Assembly: GCA_036337015.1 (NCBI GenBank)
Contig: JAYZEZ010000002.1
Span: 132,826-196,825 of the forward strand
Direction: 5' to 3'
Length of the DNA stretch: 64,000 nt
Source of the DNA: Casp-alpha2 sp036337015
GTDB taxonomy: Bacteria > Pseudomonadota > Alphaproteobacteria > Rhodospirillales > Casp-alpha2
Shown here: piece by piece, positions 9,190-18,525 of the stretch
Layout of the letters: every line of letters starts with the position of its first letter
Position numbering within the stretch: the first letter of the stretch is position 1
Notes under the pieces: generated by a model
What the model saw: only the letters and a program-made list of their open reading frames with translations
What the model was told of the DNA's origin: nothing
Databases searched by the model: none
Program-made: the position numbers and the translations under genes

Positions 9190-10569
9190 TTGAAACATCA
9201 AAAACGATATTCTTTACATTGCGGCCACATTCTTGGTTTAACTGCAATTTTATATATTCCTATTGGAATTTTTGCCTCTAAAGGCCTTGCTCCTTTATTT
9301 GCAAGCGCTATCGTATTCTGTCTTTTACAACAGATTTACAAGAATCGAAAATTTCCCAATATTTCCGGACCCATTTTTTATGCACTTTTAATATTAGTAG
9401 GCTGGTCACTTGTATCTTATCTGTGGTCAATTACACCTGATGAAACTCTAAAAACAGGAGTTACTTTATCAATAACTTTCCTAGGCGGTAGTATTTTACT
9501 CAGCATAGGAAAGTCGTTCGGACAGCAAGAAAAAAAAGTTCTCCAAAATGGCCTGCTCTTTGGTGGATTTTTAGGTTTCACACTAATTGCAATTGAGTTC
9601 ACAACTGACGCTTGGCTTGCTCGATTTTTAAATTTAAATCTTGCCCTTTTAAAAAATCCTGATGTTCCATCTTATTCTACTTTTATTTTTTCAGTTTATG
9701 GCGATTCTACACCTGTTATGAATTCAGGCATGGCTGCAACTGCATTGTTTTTCTTTCCATGGGCATTGGTTTTAAAAGAAAGGTTTCCACTTAAACTTTT
9801 TTTCCCAACTATAATAGTTGGGGCAATTTTAATTTTTTTTACCTATGCAGACGCAGTAAAATTAAGCTTTGCTGTCGGATTAATCATACTTCTTGCAGCT
9901 TTTTATAAACCTCGTTGGATTCCAAAGGTGTTAGGTCTGGTAATTACTATCGGTATTTTAACAGCCCCATTAATACCAGGACTCTTTCCAAACCCCTTGG
10001 AACCTAACAAAAATTTAGAATGGTTTTCTCCATCATCAGCTCACCGTATTTTAATTTGGAAAAATACAGTCATTCATATAAAGCAAAAAGTTTTATTAGG
10101 CAGTGGCTTGGATGCAACAAGGGGATTGTATAGCTCAAAAGATCGCGTCCAGTACAACTTTCCATCTTCGCTTTCAAATAAAGCTGCCTATCAGATTATG
10201 TATGAACCTATACCCCTCCATCCCCATAATGCCGTACTCCAGTTATGGTTAGAGTTAGGTGCTGTAGGTGCTCTAATTGGTCTCGGAATTCTACTTACAA
10301 TTCTTCGTTATATTAAACATAAAATTCTACTTCGCTTGGACCAGGCTTTGTCTTTTGGAATGTTTACCACGACCCTTTCATTAGCATGTATTAGTTTTGG
10401 GATATGGCAAGGCTGGTGGCTAAGTTCAATATTACTTAGTACAACGTACTTCATTTCTATTTTAAGAACGCCCGTAGAAAAAAACAGTTCTGAAATAGGG
10501 GGGCCTAAAGGCCTAGATCCTACTCGCTATGGTGATTGGGAGCGTAAGGGGCGCGCTATAGATTTTTAA
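9190..10569 (+). CDS. O-antigen ligase/polymerase-like membrane protein (Wzy_C)
   Basis: 459 residues with about ten to twelve hydrophobic spans across the whole length. The large loop (about 280-345) ends in HPHNAVLQLWLELGAVGALIG, the signature of the O-antigen ligase (WaaL)/polymerase family, with SAHRILIWKNTVIHIKQ before it. Such proteins join or polymerise lipid-linked glycans on the periplasmic face of the inner membrane; ligase and polymerase cannot be told apart here. The start is TTG at 9190 without a clear ribosome-binding site. The C-terminal 30 residues are hydrophilic. It is probably part of the same surface-glycan function as the 2.4-7.6 kb block. Confidence 0.82.
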   Translation: MKHQKRYSLHCGHILGLTAILYIPIGIFASKGLAPLFASAIVFCLLQQIYKNRKFPNISGPIFYALLILVGWSLVSYLWSITPDETLKTGVTLSITFLGGSILLSIGKSFGQQEKKVLQNGLLFGGFLGFTLIAIEFTTDAWLARFLNLNLALLKNPDVPSYSTFIFSVYGDSTPVMNSGMAATALFFFPWALVLKERFPLKLFFPTIIVGAILIFFTYADAVKLSFAVGLIILLAAFYKPRWIPKVLGLVITIGILTAPLIPGLFPNPLEPNKNLEWFSPSSAHRILIWKNTVIHIKQKVLLGSGLDATRGLYSSKDRVQYNFPSSLSNKAAYQIMYEPIPLHPHNAVLQLWLELGAVGALIGLGILLTILRYIKHKILLRLDQALSFGMFTTTLSLACISFGIWQGWWLSSILLSTTYFISILRTPVEKNSSEIGGPKGLDPTRYGDWERKGRAIDF

Positions 10570-10594
10570 AGTTTTATTATTATTCAATAAGCTT

Positions 10595-12538
10595 TTACCG
10601 ATTCTGGCGATTGTCCACCAAATCCTTAACGACTGCAGGCTCAGCTAAAGTGGAAGTATCACCAAGATTAGCGTGGTCGTTTTCTGCTATTTTGCGAAGT
10701 ATTCTTCGCATAATTTTACCAGAACGGGTTTTTGGCAATCCCGGCGCCCATTGAATGAGATCAGGTGTTGCTACTGGACCAATTTCCTGCCGTACCTGCT
10801 TTACCATAACCTGTTTTAGGTCATCCGTACCTTCAGTGCCTGCATTCAGAGTAATATAACAATAAATTCCCTGTCCTTTTATTTCATGTGGATAACCAAC
10901 CACAGCAGCCTCAGCAACATTAGGGTGTGCAACTAAGGCACTTTCAACTTCTGCGGTCCCCATACGGTGTCCGGATATATTAAGCACATCATCAGTACGT
11001 CCAGTTATCCAATAGTAACCATCAGCATCTCGCCGACAACCATCTGATGAAAAATACTTATTTTTGTAAGTGGAAAAATAGGTATCCATGAATCTTTTAT
11101 GATTTTTATAGACAGTTCTTATTTGCCCAGGCCATGATCGTCCTATTACTAAAGCACCCTCTCCTTCGCCTATAATTTCGTTTCCATTATCATCCATCAA
11201 TTGAGGTTCAATGCCAAAAAACGGCCTTGTTGCTGATCCTGGCTTTGTTGCCGTAGCACCCGGTAGTGGTGTTATCATAATGCCCCCAGTTTCTGTCTGC
11301 CACCAGGTGTCAACTATGGGACAACGACCATCGCCCACAACTTCGTTATACCATTTCCAAGCCTCTGGATTAATCGGTTCTCCAACCGTACCAAGGAGAC
11401 GAATACTCTTACGACTCGTGTTGGCAACAAATTCATTACCCGCTCCCATCAAGGCCCTAATTGCAGTGGGGGCTGTGTAAAAGGTATTCACTTTATGTTT
11501 ATCACAAATTTGCCAAAATCGAGAAGCATTTGGAAAGTTTGGAACACCTTCAAAAATTACCTGGGTTGCTCCATTTAACATTGGGCCATAACAAACATAG
11601 GAATGGCCAGTTATCCAGCCAACATCTGCTGTACACCAGTAAATATCCTCTTCTTTATGATCAAACACATATTTAAAAGTCAGCATGGCATATACACAAT
11701 AGCCCCCAGTACCATGCATAGCTCCTTTAGGAGTTCCCGTTGAACCAGAAGTGTAAAGAATAAAAAGTGGGTCCTCAGCATTCATTTCTTCAGGCAGGCA
11801 ATCATCCGAAACATTTGCTATAATTTCATGATACCAGACATCTCGTCCCTTCGTCATTTTGACGCTTCCACCAGTTGCCTTAAGGACAATAATATTCAGC
11901 AAACCAGGGCACTTTTCAGCAGCAGCATCAGAATTTTGCTTTAACGGAATAGGCTTCATTCCCCGCATTCCTTCATCAGCTGTTATTAAAAATTTAGAAT
12001 CACAATCGTTAATGCGTACCGAAAGAGCTTCTGGTGAAAAACCTCCAAAAACCACAGAATGAATGGCACCGATCCGATTACAAGCTTGCATGGCATAAAT
12101 GGTCTCAAGAACCATGGGCATATAAATAGTGACGACATCACCCTTCTTAACACCCAGCTCTTTCATTGCATTAGCTAAACGACAAACATGTCCATGTAGC
12201 TCCTTATAGGTGACCAAAATATTTTTTTCATCAGGATTGTCTGGTTCCCAGATTAGCGCTGTCTTGTTACTATGTTTTTCTAAGTGTCGGTCTATACAGT
12301 TATACGATGCATTTAGGGTTCCATCTTCGTACCATTTAATGGAGACATTTGGCGGAATCCAATTAACATCACTAATTTTTGTATAGGGCTTGATCCAATC
12401 AATTAGTTCCCCCTGTTTGCGCCAAAAACCATCATTATCTTTTATTGATTGTTTATACATCTCAATATATTGGTCATCGTTTATATTGGCTTGAGAAATA
12501 AAATGTTCTGGAACCGGGTAAAGAGTTTTGTCACTCAT
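10595..12538 (-). CDS. acs: Acetyl-CoA synthetase (AMP-forming)
   Basis: Acetate + ATP + CoA to acetyl-CoA. The adenylate-forming P-loop YTSGSTGTPKGAMHGTGGY, the DTWWQTETGG motif, YWITGRTDDVLNISGHRMGT at the hinge and the C-terminal PKTRSGKIMRRIL with the regulatory, acetylatable Lys are all present. 647 residues is full length. ATG at 12538 has a strong AGGAGAGGA upstream. A perfect 14-base palindrome sits about 32 bases before the start and may be an operator. It is convergent with the O-antigen-ligase-like gene. Confidence 0.97.
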   Translation of the reverse strand: MSDKTLYPVPEHFISQANINDDQYIEMYKQSIKDNDGFWRKQGELIDWIKPYTKISDVNWIPPNVSIKWYEDGTLNASYNCIDRHLEKHSNKTALIWEPDNPDEKNILVTYKELHGHVCRLANAMKELGVKKGDVVTIYMPMVLETIYAMQACNRIGAIHSVVFGGFSPEALSVRINDCDSKFLITADEGMRGMKPIPLKQNSDAAAEKCPGLLNIIVLKATGGSVKMTKGRDVWYHEIIANVSDDCLPEEMNAEDPLFILYTSGSTGTPKGAMHGTGGYCVYAMLTFKYVFDHKEEDIYWCTADVGWITGHSYVCYGPMLNGATQVIFEGVPNFPNASRFWQICDKHKVNTFYTAPTAIRALMGAGNEFVANTSRKSIRLLGTVGEPINPEAWKWYNEVVGDGRCPIVDTWWQTETGGIMITPLPGATATKPGSATRPFFGIEPQLMDDNGNEIIGEGEGALVIGRSWPGQIRTVYKNHKRFMDTYFSTYKNKYFSSDGCRRDADGYYWITGRTDDVLNISGHRMGTAEVESALVAHPNVAEAAVVGYPHEIKGQGIYCYITLNAGTEGTDDLKQVMVKQVRQEIGPVATPDLIQWAPGLPKTRSGKIMRRILRKIAENDHANLGDTSTLAEPAVVKDLVDNRQNR

Positions 12539-12570
12539 AACGTTATCCTCTCCTATAATGACAAGCCCCC

Positions 12571-12584
12571 TTGTTAATTAACAA
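12571..12584. promoter_or_regulatory. 14-bp perfect palindrome upstream of acs
   Basis: TTGTTAATTAACAA reads the same on both strands and lies 33-46 bases before the acs ATG. The position suits an operator for a dimeric regulator, but in AT-rich DNA such palindromes also arise by chance, and I see no second copy in the window. Confidence 0.3.
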
Positions 12585-12648
12585 CCAATATTGAGGCATA
12601 CTGTTATTTTATAAATTTTTAGAACAACTAGCAATTTAACAATTAATA

Positions 12649-12984
12649 TTAACTAGCTTCAATCAGAAAAACTTTATCACCTTTAATTGCCGTACTAACA
12701 GAAACCAAACGATCCCCTTTACAGGGCCCTGAAATACAAATGCCGCTTTTAATACAAAATTTTGCCCCATGGGTTGAGCATTGAATTAATTTGCCATCAT
12801 TAGTAAGAAATTTTCCTGGCTTGAAATCGAGTGGCATTCCGGTATGAGGACAAGTGTTTTTATAGACATAGACTTCATTTTTTTGCCGCACAGCTATATA
12901 CTTGAACCTCCCGTCCGAAGTCTCAGTAGAAAACCCATTAGATTCACCATCTGGGATTTCAGCTATAGAACATAAGGGTTGCAT
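12649..12984 (-). CDS. Rieske [2Fe-2S] protein
   Basis: 111 residues from ATG 12984 (MQPLCSIAEIPDG), which has AGGGA about ten bases upstream and lies four bases after the YciI stop. The Rieske ligands are clear: CPHTG (C-x-H) and CSTHGAKF (C-x2-H), about 30 residues apart. There is no membrane anchor and no oxygenase domain, so this is a soluble Rieske ferredoxin or a small electron carrier, like NirD or BphF-type proteins. A longer reading from 13074 would run inside the upstream gene and is unlikely. Partner unknown. Confidence 0.85.
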   Translation of the reverse strand: MQPLCSIAEIPDGESNGFSTETSDGRFKYIAVRQKNEVYVYKNTCPHTGMPLDFKPGKFLTNDGKLIQCSTHGAKFCIKSGICISGPCKGDRLVSVSTAIKGDKVFLIEAS

Positions 12985-12988
12985 TGAT

Positions 12989-13267
12989 TTAATCCCTAGG
13001 AAAAACTTTTTTCCAAACTTTAATAGAGACACTTTCAAATACACCTGCCTTATAATAAGGGTCCCCAAATGCAAACGCCTGTGCAGCCTCTAAGTCATCA
13101 AGTTCAATTATAATGACACTACCATCAGGCATATCACCATCTAACGTTGGGCCAACTGCAACTATTTGTTTTTCATGTTTATTTAAATAATTTAAATGCT
13201 CTGGTCGTGTTGCTTGACGAAGCTGTGGTTGGCCCGTCTTATCAATACAAGAAATTACAAAATGCAT
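12989..13267 (-). CDS. YciI family protein
   Basis: 92 residues spanning one YCII domain: MHFVISCIDKTG at the start, RPEHLNYLNKH (the conserved His), VAVGPTLDGD, and FAFGDPYYKAGVFESVSIKVW near the end, with the conserved Asp in GDPY. The fold is ferredoxin-like and dimeric. No reaction is established for most members; some relatives are dehydrochlorinases or isomerases. Gene order tsaD-gpsA-yciI is common in Alphaproteobacteria. It is followed after four bases by the Rieske gene. Confidence 0.85.
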   Translation of the reverse strand: MHFVISCIDKTGQPQLRQATRPEHLNYLNKHEKQIVAVGPTLDGDMPDGSVIIIELDDLEAAQAFAFGDPYYKAGVFESVSIKVWKKVFPRD

Positions 13268-13335
13268 AGAAGATATCCCTCGCCAAAAGTTTAAGTGAAT
13301 TTATTCTATTCCAAATACCCTATCGTTTCGGCTTA

Positions 13336-14337
13336 TTAAGCATGCTCATTTTCCATCGTTACAGGGCGCGATAATAAGGTTTGGATGGCAACATCTATGT
13401 TAGCACCATGATTTAGAACTTGATCTACAGCAAAGCAAATGGGCATTTCAATACCTAGATTGCGAGCCAACTCACTAACTGAGGATGCATTAGAAACGCC
13501 CTCAGCTATCGAATTACGCGACTTCATTAAATCAGGTAGAGGCTTGTCTTGACCAAGGCCTACACCAAGAGAAAAATTTCGTGACTGCATGGCATTACAA
13601 GTCAGCACTAGATCTCCGACACCACTTAATCCCATTAAGGTTTCAGTTTTTGCCCCTTTAGCGAGACCCAATCGAATGATTTCTACTAGCCCACGGGTGA
13701 TTAATGCAGCTCGGGCATTATCGCCAAGTTCTCGACCTTCCACAATACCGCAACCTAGGGCCAAAACGTTCTTAACGGCACCTCCAATCTGCGCTCCTAT
13801 TGTATCATTAGACCAATAAGGACGAAAACATGTCGTCCCCAAAGCAGCAGACAACCGTGCTGCAATTTTTGAATCCCTGCAAGCTAATGTAACAGCTGTA
13901 GGCTTATCAGCTGCTACTTCTGCTGCAAAGGTTGGTCCCGACAAAACAGCTATAGGTGAACCAGGCAACACATCTTCAACAACTTCGCTCATCAAAGAAT
14001 AGCTGGTATTTTCTATACCCTTTGTACATATAACCACAGGCACTCCATCTGCGATTCCATTTTTTAAATTACTAATAGCATCACGAAGAAATTGCGAGGG
14101 CGCAGTTAACAAAATTGCATCCACGCCACTAGCCGCTTCTATAATATCAGTTGTTGCCCTTATTGCAGGATCTAGTACAACATTAGGTAAAAATAGCTGG
14201 TTTTTGTTTTTTTTATTAATTGTTTCTACAACATTAGCTTCACGAGCTTGAATTATAACATCTAGACCAGCACGTTTTACAACCATTGCCAACGCAGTGC
14301 CCCAAGCACCAGCTCCTATGATACCAATCCGTTTCAT
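13336..14337 (-). CDS. gpsA: Glycerol-3-phosphate dehydrogenase [NAD(P)+]
   Basis: Reduces dihydroxyacetone phosphate to sn-glycerol-3-phosphate for phospholipid synthesis. IGIIGAGAWGTALAMV at residues 3-18 is the dinucleotide site; LSGPTFAAEVA, GGAVKNVLALGCGIVEG (catalytic Lys) and GLSGVGDLVLTC follow in order, and the C-terminal domain is complete (333 residues). ATG at 14337 is ten bases after the tsaD stop, so the two are cotranscribed. Confidence 0.96.
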   Translation of the reverse strand: MKRIGIIGAGAWGTALAMVVKRAGLDVIIQAREANVVETINKKNKNQLFLPNVVLDPAIRATTDIIEAASGVDAILLTAPSQFLRDAISNLKNGIADGVPVVICTKGIENTSYSLMSEVVEDVLPGSPIAVLSGPTFAAEVAADKPTAVTLACRDSKIAARLSAALGTTCFRPYWSNDTIGAQIGGAVKNVLALGCGIVEGRELGDNARAALITRGLVEIIRLGLAKGAKTETLMGLSGVGDLVLTCNAMQSRNFSLGVGLGQDKPLPDLMKSRNSIAEGVSNASSVSELARNLGIEMPICFAVDQVLNHGANIDVAIQTLLSRPVTMENEHA

Positions 14338-14346
14338 TCTTAAAAG

Positions 14347-15399
14347 CTATTCCAGATCATTACTTCTAGTATCCAAAGGCCAGCGAGGACGGGCCTTAAA
14401 TCTAATATCATCTACATCACCCAAACGCAGTCGTTCAATTCCTACCCACGCTATCATTGCAGCATTATCTGTACAAAGCTTGGGTGGAGGAGAAATAAAT
14501 TTAAATCCTTTTTCATTTGCAAGATATTTGAGTTCCTTACATAAAAAATGATTGGCAGCCACTCCTCCTGAAACTACAAGGTGCGGTTCGGGGAAAGAAG
14601 TTGTGTCGTAGCGTTTTCTAAACATATCAATAGCATTAGTTGTTCGATCGATTAAAACATCACTGGCAGCAGATTGGAAGGAGGCACACAAGTCCGCAAC
14701 ATCTTGATCGTTCAAATCACCTGAAGGCAAGTTCTCAATTGTCTGGCGAACTTTAGTCTTCAGGCCAGAAAAAGAAAAGTCAGCGCCAATGCGGCCCTTC
14801 ATAGGACGTGGCAATTTAAAACAATTTTTATTGCCACTAATAGCTTTTTTCTCTACTGCCGGTCCCCCAGGAAGTCCCAGGCCTAGCATTTTTGCTGTTT
14901 TATCGAAAGCCTCTCCTAAAGCATCGTCGATAGTAGTCCCAAGTTGACGATAAGAGCCAACGCCTTCAACAATCAGTAATTGGCAATGCCCTCCAGAAAC
15001 TAATAATAATAAATAGGGAAAATCTACGTCGTCTATAAGTCGTACAGTTAAAGCGTGTCCCTCTAAATGATTGACTGCGATAAAGGGTCTTTCTTTTACT
15101 ATTGAGAAAGCCTTAGCTGTCATGATTCCAACTAAAAGACCCCCTATTAAACCAGGACCTCCAGTTGCTGCAAAGGCATCAATGTCGTCAAGGCTAATTC
15201 CAGATTGACTTAAAACTTGCTTAATAACAGTATTAATAAACTCCAAGTGCTTGCGTGCAGCAATCTCCGGAACAACACCACCATATGGATTATGATCTTC
15301 AATTTGAGAAAATACTACATTGGCTAGAATTTTTTTATCTTCTGTAACAATAGCTGCTGCTGTTTCATCACAACTTGTCTCTAGCCCTAAAATAAGCAT
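14347..15399 (-). CDS. tsaD: tRNA N6-threonylcarbamoyladenosine synthase subunit TsaD
   Basis: Kae1/TsaD ATPase-fold protein that transfers threonylcarbamoyl to A37 of ANN-decoding tRNAs. Seen: ILGLETSCDETAAAIV at the N-terminus, AARKHLEFI, the metal-binding NHLEGHALTVR, LLVSGGHCQLL, and GGVAANHFL. I start at ATG 15399 with AAGGA eight bases upstream, giving 350 residues; the frame stays open to 15540 but the extra 47 residues do not match the family and would overlap hemC on the other strand. It is divergent from hemC, a layout widely kept in Alphaproteobacteria. Confidence 0.96.
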   Translation of the reverse strand: MLILGLETSCDETAAAIVTEDKKILANVVFSQIEDHNPYGGVVPEIAARKHLEFINTVIKQVLSQSGISLDDIDAFAATGGPGLIGGLLVGIMTAKAFSIVKERPFIAVNHLEGHALTVRLIDDVDFPYLLLLVSGGHCQLLIVEGVGSYRQLGTTIDDALGEAFDKTAKMLGLGLPGGPAVEKKAISGNKNCFKLPRPMKGRIGADFSFSGLKTKVRQTIENLPSGDLNDQDVADLCASFQSAASDVLIDRTTNAIDMFRKRYDTTSFPEPHLVVSGGVAANHFLCKELKYLANEKGFKFISPPPKLCTDNAAMIAWVGIERLRLGDVDDIRFKARPRWPLDTRSNDLE

Positions 15400-15508
15400 A
15401 TTAAGTCCTTGTAACGGCTCTTGCCGCTCCTTGCGTTTGTAAAACCCTTTTACGTTTGTTACATCAAACTTTAATCTGTATGCAGCATCAATCAAAATAC
15501 GTGAAATT

Positions 15509-16441
15509 ATGTCAGATCCAAAACCTCTTCGCATTGGCACTCGCGGTAGTCCTTTAGCCCTAGCTCAAGCAACTGAAGTTCAGAAGCGCTTGTGCGCAGT
15601 GGAGCCGTTAATGGATAACGGAAAAATGCCAATTATCAAAACTATTAAGACTTCCGGAGATAAATTTCTTGATCAACCCCTAAAGGAAATTGGTGGCAAG
15701 GGTTTGTTTTCTAAGGAAATAGATGAAGCCCTTATTTGTGATAAAATAGATTTAGCAGTGCATTCCGTGAAGGATTTAGAAACCTTATTACCAAACGGCA
15801 TTACACTTGCTGCAGTAATAAAACGGGAAGACCCTCGTGATGTTTTTATTTCTCAATTAGCTAAAAGTATTGATGACTTACCTTCCGGTTCCATCATTGG
15901 AACCTCTTCACTTAGGCGTCAAGCTCAAATTCTTAGGCGTCGACCAGACCTGGTTGTTAAGCCATTTCGCGGAAATGTACAAACACGCATACAAAAATTG
16001 AAGGATGGCGATGTTGACGCCACGTTGTTAGCTTTAGCAGGTCTAAAACGTCTTAAAATTGCGAATATAGCTACAGAAATTTTAGATCCCGATATAATAT
16101 TACCATCAGTTGGCCAAGGGGCTATAGGTATAACCTGTCGAAACGAAGATGCAGATATCTTAACTATGCTTACAAAAATTAACCATTCAACGTCATGGCT
16201 CTGCGTTGAAGCGGAAAGAGCTATGTTAAAATCCTTGGACGGATCATGTCGTACTCCAATCGGCGGTCTTGCAGATTCAAAACTTGACGGAACAATGAAC
16301 CTTAAAGGCCTACTTGCAAACGAAGATGGTAGTAAAGTATTTAAGGCTTCAAAAGTCGGCCCAGCAATAGAGGCAAAGGCCATAGGGGCTCATGTTGGCA
16401 TGAAATTGCTACGTCTCGCTGGTTCTGAATTTAAGACTTAA
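15509..16441 (+). CDS. hemC: Hydroxymethylbilane synthase (porphobilinogen deaminase)
   Basis: Polymerises four porphobilinogens to hydroxymethylbilane in haem synthesis. RIGTRGSPLALAQA at 8-21, VHSVKDLE at 84-91 (catalytic Asp after K), GTSSLRRQAQ at 131-140, RGNVQTRIQKL and the cofactor-binding Cys at 247 in DGSCRTPIGG are present. Length 310 is normal. hemD starts two bases after its stop. Confidence 0.97.
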   Translation: MSDPKPLRIGTRGSPLALAQATEVQKRLCAVEPLMDNGKMPIIKTIKTSGDKFLDQPLKEIGGKGLFSKEIDEALICDKIDLAVHSVKDLETLLPNGITLAAVIKREDPRDVFISQLAKSIDDLPSGSIIGTSSLRRQAQILRRRPDLVVKPFRGNVQTRIQKLKDGDVDATLLALAGLKRLKIANIATEILDPDIILPSVGQGAIGITCRNEDADILTMLTKINHSTSWLCVEAERAMLKSLDGSCRTPIGGLADSKLDGTMNLKGLLANEDGSKVFKASKVGPAIEAKAIGAHVGMKLLRLAGSEFKT

Positions 16442-16442
16442 T

Positions 16443-17153
16443 ATGCATCTATTAATAACCCGACCCATTGAAGATGCCAAACCACTAGCACAGGCGCTTG
16501 ATAAGCAAGGACATAAAACGAGCATAGAGTCATTAATGGAGATAAGGGAACTAAAAACGACAAATTTAAAGTTATCAGGGATACAAGCTATCCTTATAAC
16601 TAGCGCTAATGGCATTAGAGCGCTCGCAAAAATGTATAAAGATAGAAATATCCTAATATGTACGGTTGGAGATGCTTCAGCTATTGCGGCACATAAACTA
16701 GGATTTACAAACGTACGCAGTGCATCCGGTAATGTTGAAGCCTTAATAAAGATGGTAAAAAAAGAATTAAGCCCAACCGATGGGCCGCTAGTCCATATAG
16801 CCGGATCATACCGGACGGGTGATCTCGCTAAAACATTAAGATCTGCCGGTTTTGTTACAAGACGAAAAATTTTATATGATGCTAAGGCTGTAAAAAATTT
16901 TAGCACCAAGACAAATATCGCACTCAAAAAAAATGATATTGACGGCGTATTATTTTTTTCCCCCCGTACTGCATCAATTTTTTGCCAAATTGTAAAAAAT
17001 TCAAATCTTTTAGACAATTGTCAGCCCATCAAGGCCTTCTGCTTAAGTAAAGCCGTTTCAACAGCTGCGACATTAGTTCCTTGGGCTAAGATAATTGTCG
17101 CGGAAAAACCTAATAGTAAAGCCTTGCTATTTAGTATTAAGAAAAACAGTTAA
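16443..17153 (+). CDS. hemD: Uroporphyrinogen-III synthase
   Basis: 236 residues in the two-lobed HemD pattern, a poorly conserved family. LLITRPIEDAKPLAQAL at the N-terminus, ILITSANGIRAL, VHIAGSYRTGDLAKTLRSAG and VLFFSPRTASIF support it, and the position right after hemC is strong context. It closes the hydroxymethylbilane ring with inversion of ring D. A 107-base gap separates it from the mitofilin-like gene. Confidence 0.92.
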   Translation: MHLLITRPIEDAKPLAQALDKQGHKTSIESLMEIRELKTTNLKLSGIQAILITSANGIRALAKMYKDRNILICTVGDASAIAAHKLGFTNVRSASGNVEALIKMVKKELSPTDGPLVHIAGSYRTGDLAKTLRSAGFVTRRKILYDAKAVKNFSTKTNIALKKNDIDGVLFFSPRTASIFCQIVKNSNLLDNCQPIKAFCLSKAVSTAATLVPWAKIIVAEKPNSKALLFSIKKNS

Positions 17154-17260
17154 TCAAATCTCTAGGCTATACAAATCAAAATATAATTTTTTTTCCCGAG
17201 TTTTAGTTTAACCTGTTAATCTGTTTAAACCATTACAATTGATAAACTTTTGGAAAATTT

Positions 17261-18520
17261 ATGAGCAAGTCCCCAAAATCCAAATCAAGGTCCAAAGGAG
17301 CAGTAAAAAAGACGGCTCCCAAACGGAGCGCCTCTACCACTCGATCAAACAAACCTAAAAATAAAAAAGATGGGCCGTTTGTAAAAAAGACAGAAAAACA
17401 AAAAGATAGTATTTCAGATTTTGTATCTTCTCAAATCCAAAATAATGTTAATGAGACAAATTTAAAAAAACCCATACTGTCAATTTGTGCCATCTTGTTG
17501 ATTATGGGAGGTTATTTTAGTTGGCCGTACTGGTCTTTTGCAATCAAGCCCTATTTCACAAAAGATCAATGGAGCACAATATTTCAAAAACCTGAAGCTA
17601 AGCCTGCATCTAAAAAGATCGTAGAAATTTCAAGTGTAAGACTAGCCAAAGAACGTCGGCAACTGCAAATTTCTATAAATGCTTTGATGGATCGTATGAA
17701 TGCTATCGAAAAGGCAGTAACAGAAGTGAAGAGACTAGCGCAAACTACAACACCACTGCCTGAAAATTCGATTGATAATGCTACACTTAACACTCTTGAT
17801 GATCGTTTAAAAATACTTGAAAAAAATGATGCAAATTTAAGCGTCCTTCTAAAGCGAATTAAAGAAATCAAAGAAGACGAAATTAAGCGTAAAGAAAATC
17901 AAGCAAAGCCTAAAATAATAGAATCTGAAAATCTTGCGAAAAATTATGTGGTCGATAAAAACAACTCATTAAGTGGGAAAGCATCGCTTGTTTTAGCGAC
18001 AGAAAATTTACGTAAAACCATAGATGCTGGTCTCCCCTTTAACGAGCAGCTTGAAGAATTAAATAAAATTTCTGGGAATCATCTAGGCGGTAAAGCTGCT
18101 TTTATAATATTAACAAAATACGCTAAGACTGGTGTTTTTTCTCTTCCGAACTTAAAAAAGCGTTATTTTAAATTAGCTGGCAAAATTGTGCAATCTTCAC
18201 GTCTTGTTGACAATTCTAGTTGGCAATCACGAATTATAAATAAATTATCCTCAATCGTGAGTTGGCGAAGAATCGATGGAAAAGGAAATAACACCTCAAT
18301 TGACACGATTGTGGCATCAGCAGAAACAGAGCTAAAAGCCAATAATATAAAAACAACCGTTTCGTTATTGGAGGGCCTTTCCATAAATAGTAAGGCTGAA
18401 ATCACAGCGAAAGAATGGTTAACTGACGCTAAAAATCACTTGGATGCCCAAAAAGCTATTAACTCTCTTTACATTCATTCTATTTCCCAACTCTCTTTGC
18501 CTAAGACTAGCAAGGACTAA
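17261..18520 (+). CDS. Mitofilin/Mic60-like inner-membrane protein (COG4223)
   Basis: 419 residues. Residues 1-60 are a Lys/Ser-rich cytoplasmic tail, 71-95 a single membrane span, about 125-215 a charged heptad-like coiled coil, and about 235-410 a helical C-terminal part corresponding to the mitofilin signature region. This architecture between hemD and hemY is the known position of the alphaproteobacterial Mic60 homologue, which shapes inner membranes and contacts the outer membrane. Sequence conservation is low, so the call rests on layout, topology and context. It is transcribed with hemY, five bases downstream. Confidence 0.72.
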   Translation: MSKSPKSKSRSKGAVKKTAPKRSASTTRSNKPKNKKDGPFVKKTEKQKDSISDFVSSQIQNNVNETNLKKPILSICAILLIMGGYFSWPYWSFAIKPYFTKDQWSTIFQKPEAKPASKKIVEISSVRLAKERRQLQISINALMDRMNAIEKAVTEVKRLAQTTTPLPENSIDNATLNTLDDRLKILEKNDANLSVLLKRIKEIKEDEIKRKENQAKPKIIESENLAKNYVVDKNNSLSGKASLVLATENLRKTIDAGLPFNEQLEELNKISGNHLGGKAAFIILTKYAKTGVFSLPNLKKRYFKLAGKIVQSSRLVDNSSWQSRIINKLSSIVSWRRIDGKGNNTSIDTIVASAETELKANNIKTTVSLLEGLSINSKAEITAKEWLTDAKNHLDAQKAINSLYIHSISQLSLPKTSKD

Positions 18521-18525
18521 TTGGA

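Noticed and set aside
15400..15540. N-terminal extension of tsaD
   Set aside because: The extra 47 residues do not match TsaD, overlap hemC, and the internal ATG at 15399 has a good ribosome-binding site.
16409..17017. 202-codon minus-strand frame opposite hemD
   Set aside because: Antisense to hemD, with no motif; a by-product of the reading frame of the true gene.
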